A DNA stretch of 64,000 nt, from NCBI GenBank assembly GCA_030373045.1, contig JAUCPW010000047.1:21006-85005 (forward strand), in the 5' to 3' direction. Shown in pieces: positions 20,509-29,327 of the stretch. Every line of letters begins with the position of its first letter. Position 1 is the first letter of the stretch. The translations under genes were made by a program, and so were the position numbers. The DNA comes from Candidatus Fermentibacter sp. (lineage in GTDB: Bacteria; Fermentibacterota; Fermentibacteria; Fermentibacterales; Fermentibacteraceae). The notes under the pieces are model-generated. The model searched no databases. It was not told the DNA's origin and worked only from the letters and a program-made list of their open reading frames with translations.

Positions 20509-22299
20509 ATGAAGAAGCCTCTCAACGCGAAAACCGACGGTCTTGCGCTGCTGTCCGGCAACGAAGCCATAGCGAGGGGCGCATGGGAGCACGGCGTGCA
20601 CTTCGCTTCGGCCTATCCCGGCACTCCCTCGACCGAGATCCTCGAGACGATCGGGGAGCACTATCCCGAAATCGAGGCCCAGTGGGCCCCCAACGAGAAG
20701 GTCGCCCTCGAGACGATAGCCGGGGCCTCCTTCGGCGGCGCCAGGGTCCTCACCGCCATGAAGCACGTCGGCCTCAACGTGGCCGCCGATCCGTTCTTCA
20801 CGCTGAGCTACATCGGCGCGACAGGCGGCATCGTGATCGTGTCAGCCGACGACCCCGGGATGCACTCGTCCCAGAACGAACAGGACAACAGGCATCTGGC
20901 CCGGGCCGCCAAGGTGCCGATGCTGGAGCCCTCGGACAGCGCCGAGGCGCGCGACCTGACCGGCCTCGCCCTCGACATCTCCGAGAGGTTCGACACCCCG
21001 GTGATGCTGCGCACGACCACGCGCACCAGCCATTCCAGCAGCCCCGTGGCGCTCGCCCCGCGCAGGGAAGTCCCGGTGAAGGGATACGTCCGTGATCCCC
21101 GGAAGAGGATCCCCATACCGGCCTTCGCACGGGCGATGCACACGAGGGTCGAGGAGCGGACAAGGGCCCTGTCGGAGTTCGGCAATACGTTCCAGTACAA
21201 CAGGATCATCGAGGGTGACAGGAAGCTCGGGGTGATCGCGAGCGGGGTCTCGGCGAGCTATGTCAGGGAGGTCCTCCCCGGCGCCACCATCCTCAAGCTG
21301 GCCATGACGTGGCCCCTGCCCTGGGACCTGATCGGCAGGTTCCTCGCGATGGTGGACGAGGTGAGGGTGGTCGAGGAGGGGGACCCGTTCCTCGAGGAGC
21401 AGATACGGTCCCACTTCCTGCTGCCGGTCGAGGGCAAGCGGCATTTCCCGGTCGAGGGCGAATTCAATCCCGCGATAGTCCGCAAAGGGCTCGGTCTCGA
21501 TCCCGTTCCCGCCAGGGCTCCCGCCGAGGTGCCGCAGCGCCCGCCGATGCTCTGCGCGGGCTGCCCCCACAGGGGGGCGTTCTGGGTGCTCTCGAAGATG
21601 AAGTCGAGCACCACCGGAGACATCGGCTGCTACACCCTGGGCCTCATGCCTCCGCTCAACGCCATGGATACGACCGTCTGCATGGGAGCCTCCATCGGGG
21701 TCCTCTCGGGCCTCGAGAAGGCGGGCGGCCGGGAGGCCGTCTCGAAGCTTGCCGCCGCGATAGGCGACTCCACCTTCGTCCATTCCGGGGTCACAGGCCT
21801 GATCGACATGGTCTACAACGGCTGCACCGGCACGGTCATCGTCATGGACAACAGCATCACGGCCATGACCGGCGGCCAGCAGAACCCGGGGACCGGCCGG
21901 ACCCTGAGGGGGGAACCCTCCGCCAGGCTCGACATCGAGGCGGTCTGCCGGGCATGCGGGGTCTCCTCCGTGCGGGTGGTCGATCCCCACGACCTGAAGG
22001 GGCTGGAGGCCGTCCTCAGGGAGGAGATGGCCAGGCCCGAGGTCTCCGTCGTGATCTCGAGGCGCCCGTGCGTGATGGTCAGGAAGCCTTCCGGCAGGGC
22101 GGTCGCCGTCCTGGATCCGGAAGCCTGCATAAGCTGCAGGCGCTGCATGTCCCTGGGCTGCCCGGCGCTGAGCTTCCACGACGGCAGGCCGGTGGTGAAC
22201 AGCCTGCTGTGCTACCCGGAGTGCAGGCTCTGCGCGGACGTCTGCCCCAAGGGCGCCCTGAGCAAGGACTACAACAGGGAGGCCTCCAGTGCCGACTGA
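20509..22299 (+). CDS. iorA: Indolepyruvate ferredoxin oxidoreductase, alpha subunit
   Basis: 596 residues. This subunit carries thiamine diphosphate and two [4Fe-4S] clusters and oxidatively decarboxylates aryl-pyruvates (indolepyruvate, phenylpyruvate) to acyl-CoA, reducing ferredoxin. The N-terminal pyrimidine-binding half shows ARGAWEHGVHFASAYPGTPSTE; the TPP-binding half shows GDIGCYTLG and a later MDNSITAMTGGQQNPGTG; the C-terminus has CISCRRCMSLGCP and CYPECRLCADVCP. The start is ATG at 20509 with GGAGGGG upstream. It overlaps iorB by 11 bases. Confidence 0.94.
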   Translation: MKKPLNAKTDGLALLSGNEAIARGAWEHGVHFASAYPGTPSTEILETIGEHYPEIEAQWAPNEKVALETIAGASFGGARVLTAMKHVGLNVAADPFFTLSYIGATGGIVIVSADDPGMHSSQNEQDNRHLARAAKVPMLEPSDSAEARDLTGLALDISERFDTPVMLRTTTRTSHSSSPVALAPRREVPVKGYVRDPRKRIPIPAFARAMHTRVEERTRALSEFGNTFQYNRIIEGDRKLGVIASGVSASYVREVLPGATILKLAMTWPLPWDLIGRFLAMVDEVRVVEEGDPFLEEQIRSHFLLPVEGKRHFPVEGEFNPAIVRKGLGLDPVPARAPAEVPQRPPMLCAGCPHRGAFWVLSKMKSSTTGDIGCYTLGLMPPLNAMDTTVCMGASIGVLSGLEKAGGREAVSKLAAAIGDSTFVHSGVTGLIDMVYNGCTGTVIVMDNSITAMTGGQQNPGTGRTLRGEPSARLDIEAVCRACGVSSVRVVDPHDLKGLEAVLREEMARPEVSVVISRRPCVMVRKPSGRAVAVLDPEACISCRRCMSLGCPALSFHDGRPVVNSLLCYPECRLCADVCPKGALSKDYNREASSAD

Positions 22300-22873
22300 G
22301 ACCACCAACGTTCTGATCTGCGGAACCGGCGGGCAGGGCATACTGCTCGCGAGCGAGATCGTCAGCGCGGCCGCGATGCTTTCGGGGATGGACGTCCGCA
22401 AGAGCGAGGTCCACGGGATGGCCCAGAGGGGCGGAAGCGTCGTGAGCCAGGTGAGGTTCGGGAAGTCGGTCTGCAGCCCGATCATCGAGGAGGGCACGGC
22501 CGACCTGATGATAGCGCTGGAGAAGCTGGAGGCGCTGAGATGGTCGCACTTCCTGTCGGATTCCGGCACCGCGCTGATATGCGACCTCGTCATCGAACCG
22601 TCGTCCGTCAGCACCGGCCAGGCTTCCTACCCCGACGTCGAGGCCGGGCTCTCCGACAGGGGCGTGAGGTCCCTCTCGATCGACGCCTTCGGTGAAGCCG
22701 GCAGGATGGGCGATCTCCGGGTCGTCAACACGCTCATGGTGGGCGCGGCCTCGGTCTACCTCGGGCTGCCCGAAGCCTGCTGGGCCGATGCGATGAGGGA
22801 ACTCCTCCCGGAAAAGGCCCTGGAGATCAACACCAGGGCTTTCCTGCGAGGGAGGGCCCTGGCCGGCGCCTGA
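22289..22873 (+). CDS. iorB: Indolepyruvate ferredoxin oxidoreductase, beta subunit
   Basis: 194-residue gamma-type (POR gamma) subunit that completes the oxidoreductase. Signature NVLICGTGGQGILLASEIVSAAAMLSG and HGMAQRGGSVVSQVRFG, both diagnostic of IorB. The start is GTG at 22289, inside the end of iorA, as usual for this pair. It ends the acyltransferase-kinase-iorAB operon and is followed by a strong hairpin. Confidence 0.94.
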   Translation: MPTETTNVLICGTGGQGILLASEIVSAAAMLSGMDVRKSEVHGMAQRGGSVVSQVRFGKSVCSPIIEEGTADLMIALEKLEALRWSHFLSDSGTALICDLVIEPSSVSTGQASYPDVEAGLSDRGVRSLSIDAFGEAGRMGDLRVVNTLMVGAASVYLGLPEACWADAMRELLPEKALEINTRAFLRGRALAGA

Positions 22874-22904
22874 AACCCATCCGGGGATTCCTGCCGTGAT
22901 ACAG

Positions 22905-22944
22905 TCCGCCCTCCCGGAAGCCTTCGGGGCATCGGGAGGGCGGA
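22905..22944. terminator. Hairpin between convergent iorB and RhaI-like genes
   Basis: Perfect 12-bp inverted repeat TCCGCCCTCCCG (22905-22916) and CGGGAGGGCGGA (22933-22944) around a 16-base loop, in the gap between two convergent genes. It has no T-tract on either side but is well placed as a bidirectional terminator. Confidence 0.6.
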
Positions 22945-22962
22945 TCCCCGACCGGGGACGTG

Positions 22963-24114
22963 TCAGCTCTTCGAGATCTCGCTCCGCAGCGCCTGGACGG
23001 GATCTGCCGGGATGCCGTTCTGCTCCCTCCAGGCCTTGATGACGGGCCGGACGTCGGTCATGAAGGCATCCTGCAGGAGCTTCTCCGCCAGGTAGGGGTC
23101 CGGCCTGGCCTGGATCTCGGAGAGCTCGTCGGGATTGACCAGCATGGCCGCGGCGAAGGCCTGCTCGATGGATTCTATCGACCTGACGACGGATTCCGCA
23201 GGTATGCCGACCCTCGTGTTCACGCCGATCTCGAACACCATGCCGCCGATCGAGCACAGCCCCGCCTTCTCGGCCTGGAGCAGGTTGACGAAGAAGCGGA
23301 AGAGCGCTGCCGGGTCGAGGGTTCCGGCCGGCATCATGCCCTGGGACAGCCTGTTGTCCGAGAGTCTCACGCTGCCGAGGATCTTCTGGTGCAGCATGGC
23401 GACGATGACGCTGTCGAGGCTGGCGCCCGGAAGCAGGGCGGCCGTGTCGAGCATCACCCTGCAGGAGGGGTCCGTCTCGCGGCAGAGCCATGCCGCGGTG
23501 CCCCAGTCGCTCACGGCCATCGAGCAGAACGAGGGGTCGAACGGCCGGAAGTCGAGCATCATGTTCTCGCTCTTGCGGACGTTGATGCCGATCTGCCTCA
23601 GGCCGTTCAGTATCCTGTCGAGCATGTCGGTGAGGTTCTTCTCGCCCGGCGAGTCTATCCCGTCGGGCAGCCAGAGGACCATCTGCCTGCAGTCCACCGC
23701 CCGCATCAGCTCCATCGACCTGATGACGAAGTTGATGCTGGCCACACGGAGCTCCGAGATGGGGTTCGATATGGTGCCGTACATCAGCCGGTGGTTCATG
23801 GTGCCGCTCTTGCGCGGCATGAACAGGTCGGGATAGAAGGAGCCGCACTCCAGCGAGAGTTCCTTCAGGAGAGCGGAGATCTTCGCTGCGTCCTCGTCCG
23901 TCCTCAGGTCGCCGGGGGAGTGGAGCGAGACCCTCCTGGCCCTGCCGGTCGCCTTCGCCACAGCTGCCGCCAGCCTGAGTCGCTCTTCGGGAGTGCCCGC
24001 GTCCTCGTCGGTCTTGTAGCTGCTGAAGCCACTCGTCCCCCGGCCGTAGGACTGACTCGATACCTGGAGCTTGAGCTCGCCGAGTCTCTCGGAAACCGTT
24101 TTCACTTCCACCAA
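22963..24114 (-). CDS. TIM-barrel sugar isomerase-like protein (RhaI-type L-rhamnose isomerase relative)
   Basis: 383 residues of the xylose-isomerase-like TIM-barrel superfamily. The stretch PSFCSMAVSDWGTAAWLCRETDPSCRVMLDT, then the ILGSVRLSDNR strand and LDPAALFRFFVNLLQAEKAG near the C-terminus, follows the layout of RhaI-type L-rhamnose isomerases (which have a DWGT motif and a metal-binding H-x-N-D). Here the usual F-H-F-N-D strand reads S-V-R-L-S-D, so one metal His is replaced and the activity is doubtful. The start is TTG at 24114 with GGGAGGG upstream. It is the last gene of the long minus-strand operon from rpsF, 15 bases after the HD-domain gene. Confidence 0.7.
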   Translation of the reverse strand: MVEVKTVSERLGELKLQVSSQSYGRGTSGFSSYKTDEDAGTPEERLRLAAAVAKATGRARRVSLHSPGDLRTDEDAAKISALLKELSLECGSFYPDLFMPRKSGTMNHRLMYGTISNPISELRVASINFVIRSMELMRAVDCRQMVLWLPDGIDSPGEKNLTDMLDRILNGLRQIGINVRKSENMMLDFRPFDPSFCSMAVSDWGTAAWLCRETDPSCRVMLDTAALLPGASLDSVIVAMLHQKILGSVRLSDNRLSQGMMPAGTLDPAALFRFFVNLLQAEKAGLCSIGGMVFEIGVNTRVGIPAESVVRSIESIEQAFAAAMLVNPDELSEIQARPDPYLAEKLLQDAFMTDVRPVIKAWREQNGIPADPVQALRSEISKS

Positions 24115-24129
24115 CCGGCCCTCCCGATT

Positions 24130-24702
24130 CTAGAGACCGAGGTCATCCGCTATCGATTTCATAGATTCAAGTGATATATCCATGAATTCCGCCAGAGGTA
24201 GTCCTGCCTTCTCGCATTCCATGATGCCCTCCCGGCTGACGTTCCTGGCGAAACCCGTCTTGGTCATTCTCTTGATGACGGAGGAAGCCTCGACTCCGGC
24301 CAGCTTCCTGTCCGGGTAGATGAGCGCGGTGGCCGTCACGAGCCCGGTGACGCATTCGGCCGCCGTGAGGAGGCTGTCCAGCAGGGACTCGCGGCTGGAT
24401 CCGTTGTTCTCGGCGTTGTGCGAGAGGATGGCGTGGAGGCACTCTTCGGGCAGTCTGCCGCTGAGCATCGAGCAGGTGACGGTTCCGTGGACCGCGGGGT
24501 CGGAAGCGGTCTGCTCGTAGTCCAGGTCGTGCAGGATGCCAGTCACCTCCCAGAGCCCTGCTTCGGAGGCATGTCCGAGCCTGACCGCGAGGTTGCGCAT
24601 TATCGCTCCCGCTGCGAGGCAGTGCCTCCTCAGGGCGATGTTCGAGATGTTCCCGACGAGAAGGGCCATGGCCTCGTCACGGGATATCCCACAGCCTTCC
24701 AT
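24130..24702 (-). CDS. HD-domain metal-dependent phosphohydrolase
   Basis: 190 residues with an HD signature: RRHCLAAGAIMRNLA supplies the first His, GILHDLDYEQT the HD pair, and HAILSHNAE a later His. Such proteins hydrolyse phosphomonoesters or nucleotides with divalent metals. The substrate is unknown. The start is ATG at 24702, 26 bases inside nnrDE, so the two genes are co-expressed; the link to metabolite repair is only positional. Confidence 0.8.
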   Translation of the reverse strand: MEGCGISRDEAMALLVGNISNIALRRHCLAAGAIMRNLAVRLGHASEAGLWEVTGILHDLDYEQTASDPAVHGTVTCSMLSGRLPEECLHAILSHNAENNGSSRESLLDSLLTAAECVTGLVTATALIYPDRKLAGVEASSVIKRMTKTGFARNVSREGIMECEKAGLPLAEFMDISLESMKSIADDLGL

Positions 24703-26227
24703 TCCACCTCCCCTCGATTCTCAGGAGCCCGGCGGGGGGACCGGTCTCCAGGAGCCTGAAGGCCGAGCCGAGGGTTCCCGCCACGTCGCTGGGAAGCATG
24801 GACCTTGACGAGGACCCGGCGGCGATGATGTCCGCAGCCAGACCATGGAGGAAGGCCGCCTCAGCCGCGGCTGCCGAAGGTTCCATGCCCTGCCCCAGGA
24901 ACGCGGCGGCCATGCCGGTGAGCACGTCGCCGGAGCCTCCCGTGGCGAGCCCGCTGTTCCCGCACGGGATGAGGGCCCTTCCCCCGTCGGGGGAGAAAAC
25001 TACGGACGGGCGCCCCTTGAGGAGCATGATCGATCCCGTGGCCCGCGACATGACCGATGCCATCTCCCAGAGCTCCTCGCGCGAGCCGGCCGCCCTGCCC
25101 GCGAGCCGCTGGAGTTCGCCTGCGTGCGGCGTCAGCACGGACGGGCCCTTCTTCATGGCGATCTCGGCTATGGCGCCCGAGAGGACGTTGAGGGCGTCGG
25201 CGTCGAAGACGACCGGCAGGGTCCAGTTGGACAGGATGTGGCGCACGACCTTGGAAGTCTCCACCCCGTCCCCCATGCCGGGTCCGATTGCCGCGCAGTC
25301 GAAGCCCGACGGCCCGGGCAGGGAGGTGACATCCCCGGGCAGGAAGTAGCCGCAGACCACCTCGGGAACCCGGCCGAAAACGGCACCCGCGGCGGGGTAC
25401 GGAACGAAGAGCCTCACCAGCCCTGCGCCGGCCCGGAGGGCGCCGAGCGACATGAGTATGGGGGCGCCGGGCATCAGCTCCGAGCCCCCCAGCAGCAGCA
25501 CCCTGCCGAAAGTGCCCTTGTGTGCGTGGGCCGGCCGTTCCGGAAGAGCCGCAGCGGCAGCCTCGAAGTCGAAGACCATCCTGTCCGGGCGTTCCGGGAC
25601 ATCGATGCCGATGTCGGCCCTGAAGACGGCGCCCGCAGAGGCGCAGCCCGGGAGGATCAGGCAGCCGAGCTTGGGCGCGGCCAGCGCCAGCGTCACCGAT
25701 GCCGGGACGGTGAGGGGATCGATCGATCCGTCCTCTCCGTTCACCCCCGAGGGGGTGTCCACGGCCAGGACCGTGCCGCAGCGCCCGAGGAACTGCGTGC
25801 AGGCGGCGACGGACCCCTCGAGGCTCCCGTGGAAGCCGGTGCCCAGGAGGGCGTCGATGCCGAGTTCGGGTTCACCGGTGAGATCGCCCAGGTGGTTCAT
25901 GCCCGTGACGGCGCCGCCCTCGTCCTTGAACCTGACTAGGTTCTTCATGCAGAGCGGGGATATGCCGGAGGCGGAGTCGGATGCCAGGACGGCGCGAACC
26001 GTGTAGCCCTGCCGCCTGAGGAGGCGCGCAGCCACGAAGCCGTCGCCGCCGTTGTTGCCGGGACCGCAGAAGACGTCCATGCGGGCGTCCCTCCCCGGGA
26101 ACATCCGCTGCGCCAGCCCGGCTACGGCCGCCCCGGCGGTCTCCATGAGGGTCTCGGCCGGAGTGCCGGACTGGATGGCCTGCCTGTCCAGGGTCTCCAT
26201 CTCGGCCGGGGTCACCCAGCGGGTCAC
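24677..26227 (-). CDS. nnrDE: Bifunctional NAD(P)H-hydrate epimerase and ADP/ATP-dependent NAD(P)H-hydrate dehydratase
   Basis: 516 residues. The N-terminal YjeF domain (about 1-215) interconverts the R and S forms of damaged NAD(P)HX and shows VFCGPGNNGGDGFVAARLL. The C-terminal kinase-like domain (about 225-510) dehydrates S-NAD(P)HX back to NAD(P)H and shows GTFGRVLLLGGS, LTPHAGELQRL and the signature TGGSGDVLTG. The fused form is the usual bacterial arrangement. The start is ATG at 26227, overlapping the acpS stop by 4 bases. Confidence 0.94.
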   Translation of the reverse strand: MTRWVTPAEMETLDRQAIQSGTPAETLMETAGAAVAGLAQRMFPGRDARMDVFCGPGNNGGDGFVAARLLRRQGYTVRAVLASDSASGISPLCMKNLVRFKDEGGAVTGMNHLGDLTGEPELGIDALLGTGFHGSLEGSVAACTQFLGRCGTVLAVDTPSGVNGEDGSIDPLTVPASVTLALAAPKLGCLILPGCASAGAVFRADIGIDVPERPDRMVFDFEAAAAALPERPAHAHKGTFGRVLLLGGSELMPGAPILMSLGALRAGAGLVRLFVPYPAAGAVFGRVPEVVCGYFLPGDVTSLPGPSGFDCAAIGPGMGDGVETSKVVRHILSNWTLPVVFDADALNVLSGAIAEIAMKKGPSVLTPHAGELQRLAGRAAGSREELWEMASVMSRATGSIMLLKGRPSVVFSPDGGRALIPCGNSGLATGGSGDVLTGMAAAFLGQGMEPSAAAAEAAFLHGLAADIIAAGSSSRSMLPSDVAGTLGSAFRLLETGPPAGLLRIEGRWNGRLWDIP

Positions 26228-26601
26228 GGCGCATCACCGCCCGAGATGACCACCACCGCGACGGCGGTCGTGGAAGTATGGCTGATGCTCAGGGATGCCT
26301 GCCCGGAACCCAGGAGCTCCGCGGCCCTGCGGGCGAGCACCAGGTCGGGCCGTCCGCCTTCCCTGTGCACTATCTCGACGTCGTGCCAGGATATCCCGTC
26401 GGAGAGGCCGGTTCCGAGGGCCTTCAGAAAGGCCTCCTTGGCCGCGAAACCCCCGGCAAGGCTCTGCAGCGCCGGGCTCGACGCCAGCTCGCCCGGGGTG
26501 AAGATCCTCTCCAGGAAAGCTCCTCCCCTGCGACCTGCGGCGATACCGAACCTGGGGATGTCGACCAGGTCGATTCCTGTCCGTATCCCACTGGAAGGCA
26601 T
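26224..26601 (-). CDS. acpS: Holo-[acyl-carrier-protein] synthase
   Basis: 125 residues. It transfers 4'-phosphopantetheine from CoA to acyl carrier protein. The metal-binding GIDLVDIPRF, the central LAGGFAAKEAFLKALGTG and SLSISHTSTTAVAV are all canonical for AcpS. The start is ATG at 26601, directly after GTAGGAG. It sits next to nnrDE, a common pairing, and 68 bases after tsaD. Confidence 0.95.
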   Translation of the reverse strand: MPSSGIRTGIDLVDIPRFGIAAGRRGGAFLERIFTPGELASSPALQSLAGGFAAKEAFLKALGTGLSDGISWHDVEIVHREGGRPDLVLARRAAELLGSGQASLSISHTSTTAVAVVVISGGDAP

Positions 26602-26669
26602 CTCCTACTCCTCACGGGCAAGCCAGAATCGGAACATAACCACTGCCGCCCCCCTGCGGGATAGCGGGG

Positions 26670-27686
26670 TCACGCACATGCCAGCGGCCCGAGCCGCGTT
26701 CCCGTCCATCTCGCGAATGCATTGCAGGAAAAGGGGGAGCATGCCGATGGATCGGCCTCGAGAGCCGCCGCCGCGGCCCTGCCGACCATGACCGCGTTGT
26801 CCGTCGTCCAGCGGAGCTCGGGCAGCCTCAGATCGAGCCCCCTCCGGGAGCATTCCCCGGCGAGTCCGGCCCGGAGGAAGCTGTTGGCCGAGACCCCGCC
26901 GGCGGCCATGACCGTTTTCGCACGGGCGGAAACCGCGAGCGCCAGAAGCTTTGTCGAGAGTATGGAGGAAACAGTCCGGCAGAAGCATGCCGCGACATCC
27001 TCGGGCTTCGTCCCCGCCGACAGCAGGGATCTGACCGCGGTCTTCAGACCGCTGAAGCTGAACTCCGGGAGGTCGGGATCGTCCAGGGGGGAGGGCAGGG
27101 AGGCGCGGGACGCATCCCCTTCCGCCGCGAGCCTGTCGAGGAGTGCCCCTCCGGGGTAGCCCAGGCCCATCAGCTTGGCCGTCTTGTCGAAGGCCTCACC
27201 GGCGGCGTCGTCCCTGGTGCCCCCCGCGAAACGACAGTCGTTCCAGGACTCCAGGACGAAGAGCGACGTGTGCCCGCCGGAAGCGACGAGAGCGGCCGCT
27301 GGGAAGCTCACCGGGCCGCGTGTTTCGTCGCCGTAGTGGATGAAAAGGTGCGATGCCACGTGATTGATGCCGAGGAACCGGCCTCCCGTGGCGAAGGCCG
27401 CCGCCTTCGCCCACGAGAGGCCGACCAGAAGGGAGCCCACCAGACCCGGCCCGGCGGTCGCGGCGAACGTGTCGATGTCGCGGATGGAGGTGCCGGATTC
27501 GGCGAGCAGGCTTTCCGCGAGGCCGGGGAGCACCTCGAGGTGCATCCTGGAAGCCAGTTCCGGAACCACCCCTCCCAGCCCCGCATGGACTGTCTGGCTG
27601 CTGATCTTCTCGGCCAGAGGTCTCGTGCCCTCGAGCAGGGCCACGGCGGAGTCGTCGCAGGAAGTCTCTACCGCAAGGGTCAGCAA
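26670..27686 (-). CDS. tsaD: tRNA threonylcarbamoyladenosine transferase TsaD
   Basis: 338 residues of the Kae1/YgjD family, which installs t6A37 on ANN-decoding tRNAs. Motifs: LAVETSCDDSAVALLEG, the metal-binding INHVASHLFIH (two His), ALVASGGHTSLF and MAAGGVSANSFLR. The start is TTG at 27686 with GGGGGAG upstream, overlapping the rplI stop by 7 bases. The partner genes tsaB, tsaC and tsaE are not in this window. Confidence 0.95.
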   Translation of the reverse strand: MLTLAVETSCDDSAVALLEGTRPLAEKISSQTVHAGLGGVVPELASRMHLEVLPGLAESLLAESGTSIRDIDTFAATAGPGLVGSLLVGLSWAKAAAFATGGRFLGINHVASHLFIHYGDETRGPVSFPAAALVASGGHTSLFVLESWNDCRFAGGTRDDAAGEAFDKTAKLMGLGYPGGALLDRLAAEGDASRASLPSPLDDPDLPEFSFSGLKTAVRSLLSAGTKPEDVAACFCRTVSSILSTKLLALAVSARAKTVMAAGGVSANSFLRAGLAGECSRRGLDLRLPELRWTTDNAVMVGRAAAAALEADPSACSPFSCNAFARWTGTRLGPLACA

Positions 27687-28132
27687 TTCTCCCCCGGGAC
27701 GACCCTGACGGTGATCCCCTTCTCGATCGCACCCGAGACCCTGATCATGACGGAATGGTCGCCGACCTTCTTTATGTGCTGGTCCATGGAGATCTGGCGG
27801 CGGTCGACGGGGATGCCGGCCTGCTCGAGCGCCTGCGCGACCTCGCGGTCCGTGACGCTCCCGTAGAGGTTCCCGGAGGGGTCGGAAGGCGACTTGATCG
27901 TGCAGACCACACCCTCGAGCCTGGCCGCCAGCTCGCGCGACCGGGCCTCTATCTTCGCATCCCTCTCGGAAGCCTTCCTCTTCACGTCGGCCGCCAGCTT
28001 GAGGTTCCCCTCCTGGGCAAGCACGGCCAGCTTCCTGGGGAACAGGAAGTTGCGGGCGTAGCCGTCGCTGACCTCGGCCGTGTCGCCCGACCTGCCTATG
28101 TCCTTCACATTGTGCGTGAGAAGCACCTTCAT
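27680..28132 (-). CDS. rplI: 50S ribosomal protein L9
   Basis: 150 residues with the L9 N-terminal domain MKVLLTHNVKDIGRSGDTAEVSDGYARNFLFPRKLA, then the long connecting helix (VKRKASERDAKIEARSRELA) and a C-terminal rRNA-binding domain. It is a normal bacterial L9. The start is ATG at 28132. The usual rpsF-ssb-rpsR-rplI order is kept with a DUF2232 gene inserted. Confidence 0.96.
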   Translation of the reverse strand: MKVLLTHNVKDIGRSGDTAEVSDGYARNFLFPRKLAVLAQEGNLKLAADVKRKASERDAKIEARSRELAARLEGVVCTIKSPSDPSGNLYGSVTDREVAQALEQAGIPVDRRQISMDQHIKKVGDHSVMIRVSGAIEKGITVRVVPGENC

Positions 28133-28163
28133 TTCCGACTCCCGTCCCGGCCTCCGGCCGGTT

Positions 28164-28997
28164 TCATGGTTTCGGGAACCTGGCCCTGAAATCGAGCCAG
28201 GTGTCCAGAATGCCTGTCAAGAGAACCCCCGCCGCGATCACCGGCGTAGCCGCAACTGCCAGGAAGAGCCCCGCCGCCAGCAGGAAGGGCCTCGTCCTCA
28301 CGGCCTCTCCGAGGATCACGAGGCCTACGGCTCCGTAGGGGGCCGCGAGGAAGACGAGGACGTTGGCTCCCGCACGGGCTGCCAGGTCCGTACCGGTCCT
28401 GTCTCCTGCAACCGCAGCTGCAAGGGCGCCGATGAGGAACCACGCCGGGGCCAGGCCCAGGCGCAGAGTCCTCCAGGAGCCCACCTCCCGGGATCCGGCA
28501 GCGAGGCCGGCAAGCCTGGCGGCGAGGATCGAACCGATCACGACCTGGAAGGCCCCGGTCCCGGGGGAGAGGTAGACCAGCGCATCCATCACCGAACGGG
28601 CCTGGCTCTCGGGGATCCCCGCCGATGCATAGACCGGCACGAGCGGTTCGAGCACGGCGGCCGTCATACCCATGATCCCCGGGCCGTCCGCCAGAGAGGC
28701 TGCGGCTGCGATGACGCAGGCGGCTGCCGTCACGAAGCTCGATTGCGGCCAGGACAGGCGCGCCGACGAGGCGGCAGTCAGCCCTGCGGCCGTGGCGATG
28801 CACATGAGCGCACCCTCCAGGCCACCCAGCCAGTACATCAGGATGCAGGCCGCCACGACGGCGGCCGAACCCGCGACCGGCTTCCTCCGGACCGCCGCCG
28901 AGGCCAGCGAGCCGGCCAGGAAGTGCAGACCGGGAACCGCCGTGGCGGCGGCGAGCGCCGCAGCCCTCAGGGCGCCCTGCGTCCGGCCGTCCTTCAT
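28164..28997 (-). CDS. DUF2232/YybS-like multi-pass membrane protein
   Basis: About 277 residues, almost entirely hydrophobic, with about eight membrane segments rich in Ala and Leu. Its position between rpsR and rplI and its topology match the YybS/DUF2232 family found there in many Firmicutes and delta-type genomes; function unknown. The start chosen is ATG at 28997; the ribosome-binding site is weak and no earlier in-frame start exists until inside rpsR. Assignment rests mainly on context and hydropathy. Confidence 0.65.
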   Translation of the reverse strand: MKDGRTQGALRAAALAAATAVPGLHFLAGSLASAAVRRKPVAGSAAVVAACILMYWLGGLEGALMCIATAAGLTAASSARLSWPQSSFVTAAACVIAAAASLADGPGIMGMTAAVLEPLVPVYASAGIPESQARSVMDALVYLSPGTGAFQVVIGSILAARLAGLAAGSREVGSWRTLRLGLAPAWFLIGALAAAVAGDRTGTDLAARAGANVLVFLAAPYGAVGLVILGEAVRTRPFLLAAGLFLAVAATPVIAAGVLLTGILDTWLDFRARFPKP

Positions 28998-29044
28998 GCC
29001 AGGGATCCGGGCATGTCTCCACCTCGCCCCCGCTCGGGCGGATC

Positions 29045-29293
29045 CTACCGGAAATGCTCTCTCACATAGGGGATGATGGCCAGGAAGCGGGCTACCTTGA
29101 CCGCCCTGGCGACAGCCCTCTGATGCCTTGCGCAGTTCCCCGAGACCCTGCGCGGGACGATCTTGCCCCTGTCCGACACATAGCGGCCGAGCAGGCGCTC
29201 GTTCTTGTAGGAGATGACCAGCTCGGGGGATATGCAGAAACGGCACTTCTTCTTCTTCATGACCTTCAGGTTCGTGCGCTTCTTCTTGATCAA
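29045..29293 (-). CDS. rpsR: 30S ribosomal protein S18
   Basis: 82 residues with the S18 core NERLLGRYVSDRGKIVPRRVSGNCARHQRAVARAVKVARFLAIIPYV. Its N-terminus has KCRFC and later C-x-x-H, the zinc-binding C+ form of S18. The start is TTG at 29293 with GGAAGGAAGG upstream. It binds S6 in the 30S platform, and rpsF heads the operon. Confidence 0.96.
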   Translation of the reverse strand: MIKKKRTNLKVMKKKKCRFCISPELVISYKNERLLGRYVSDRGKIVPRRVSGNCARHQRAVARAVKVARFLAIIPYVREHFR

Positions 29294-29327
29294 GGGATCC
29301 TTCCTTCCTGGAATGAGCTCCCGGCGG

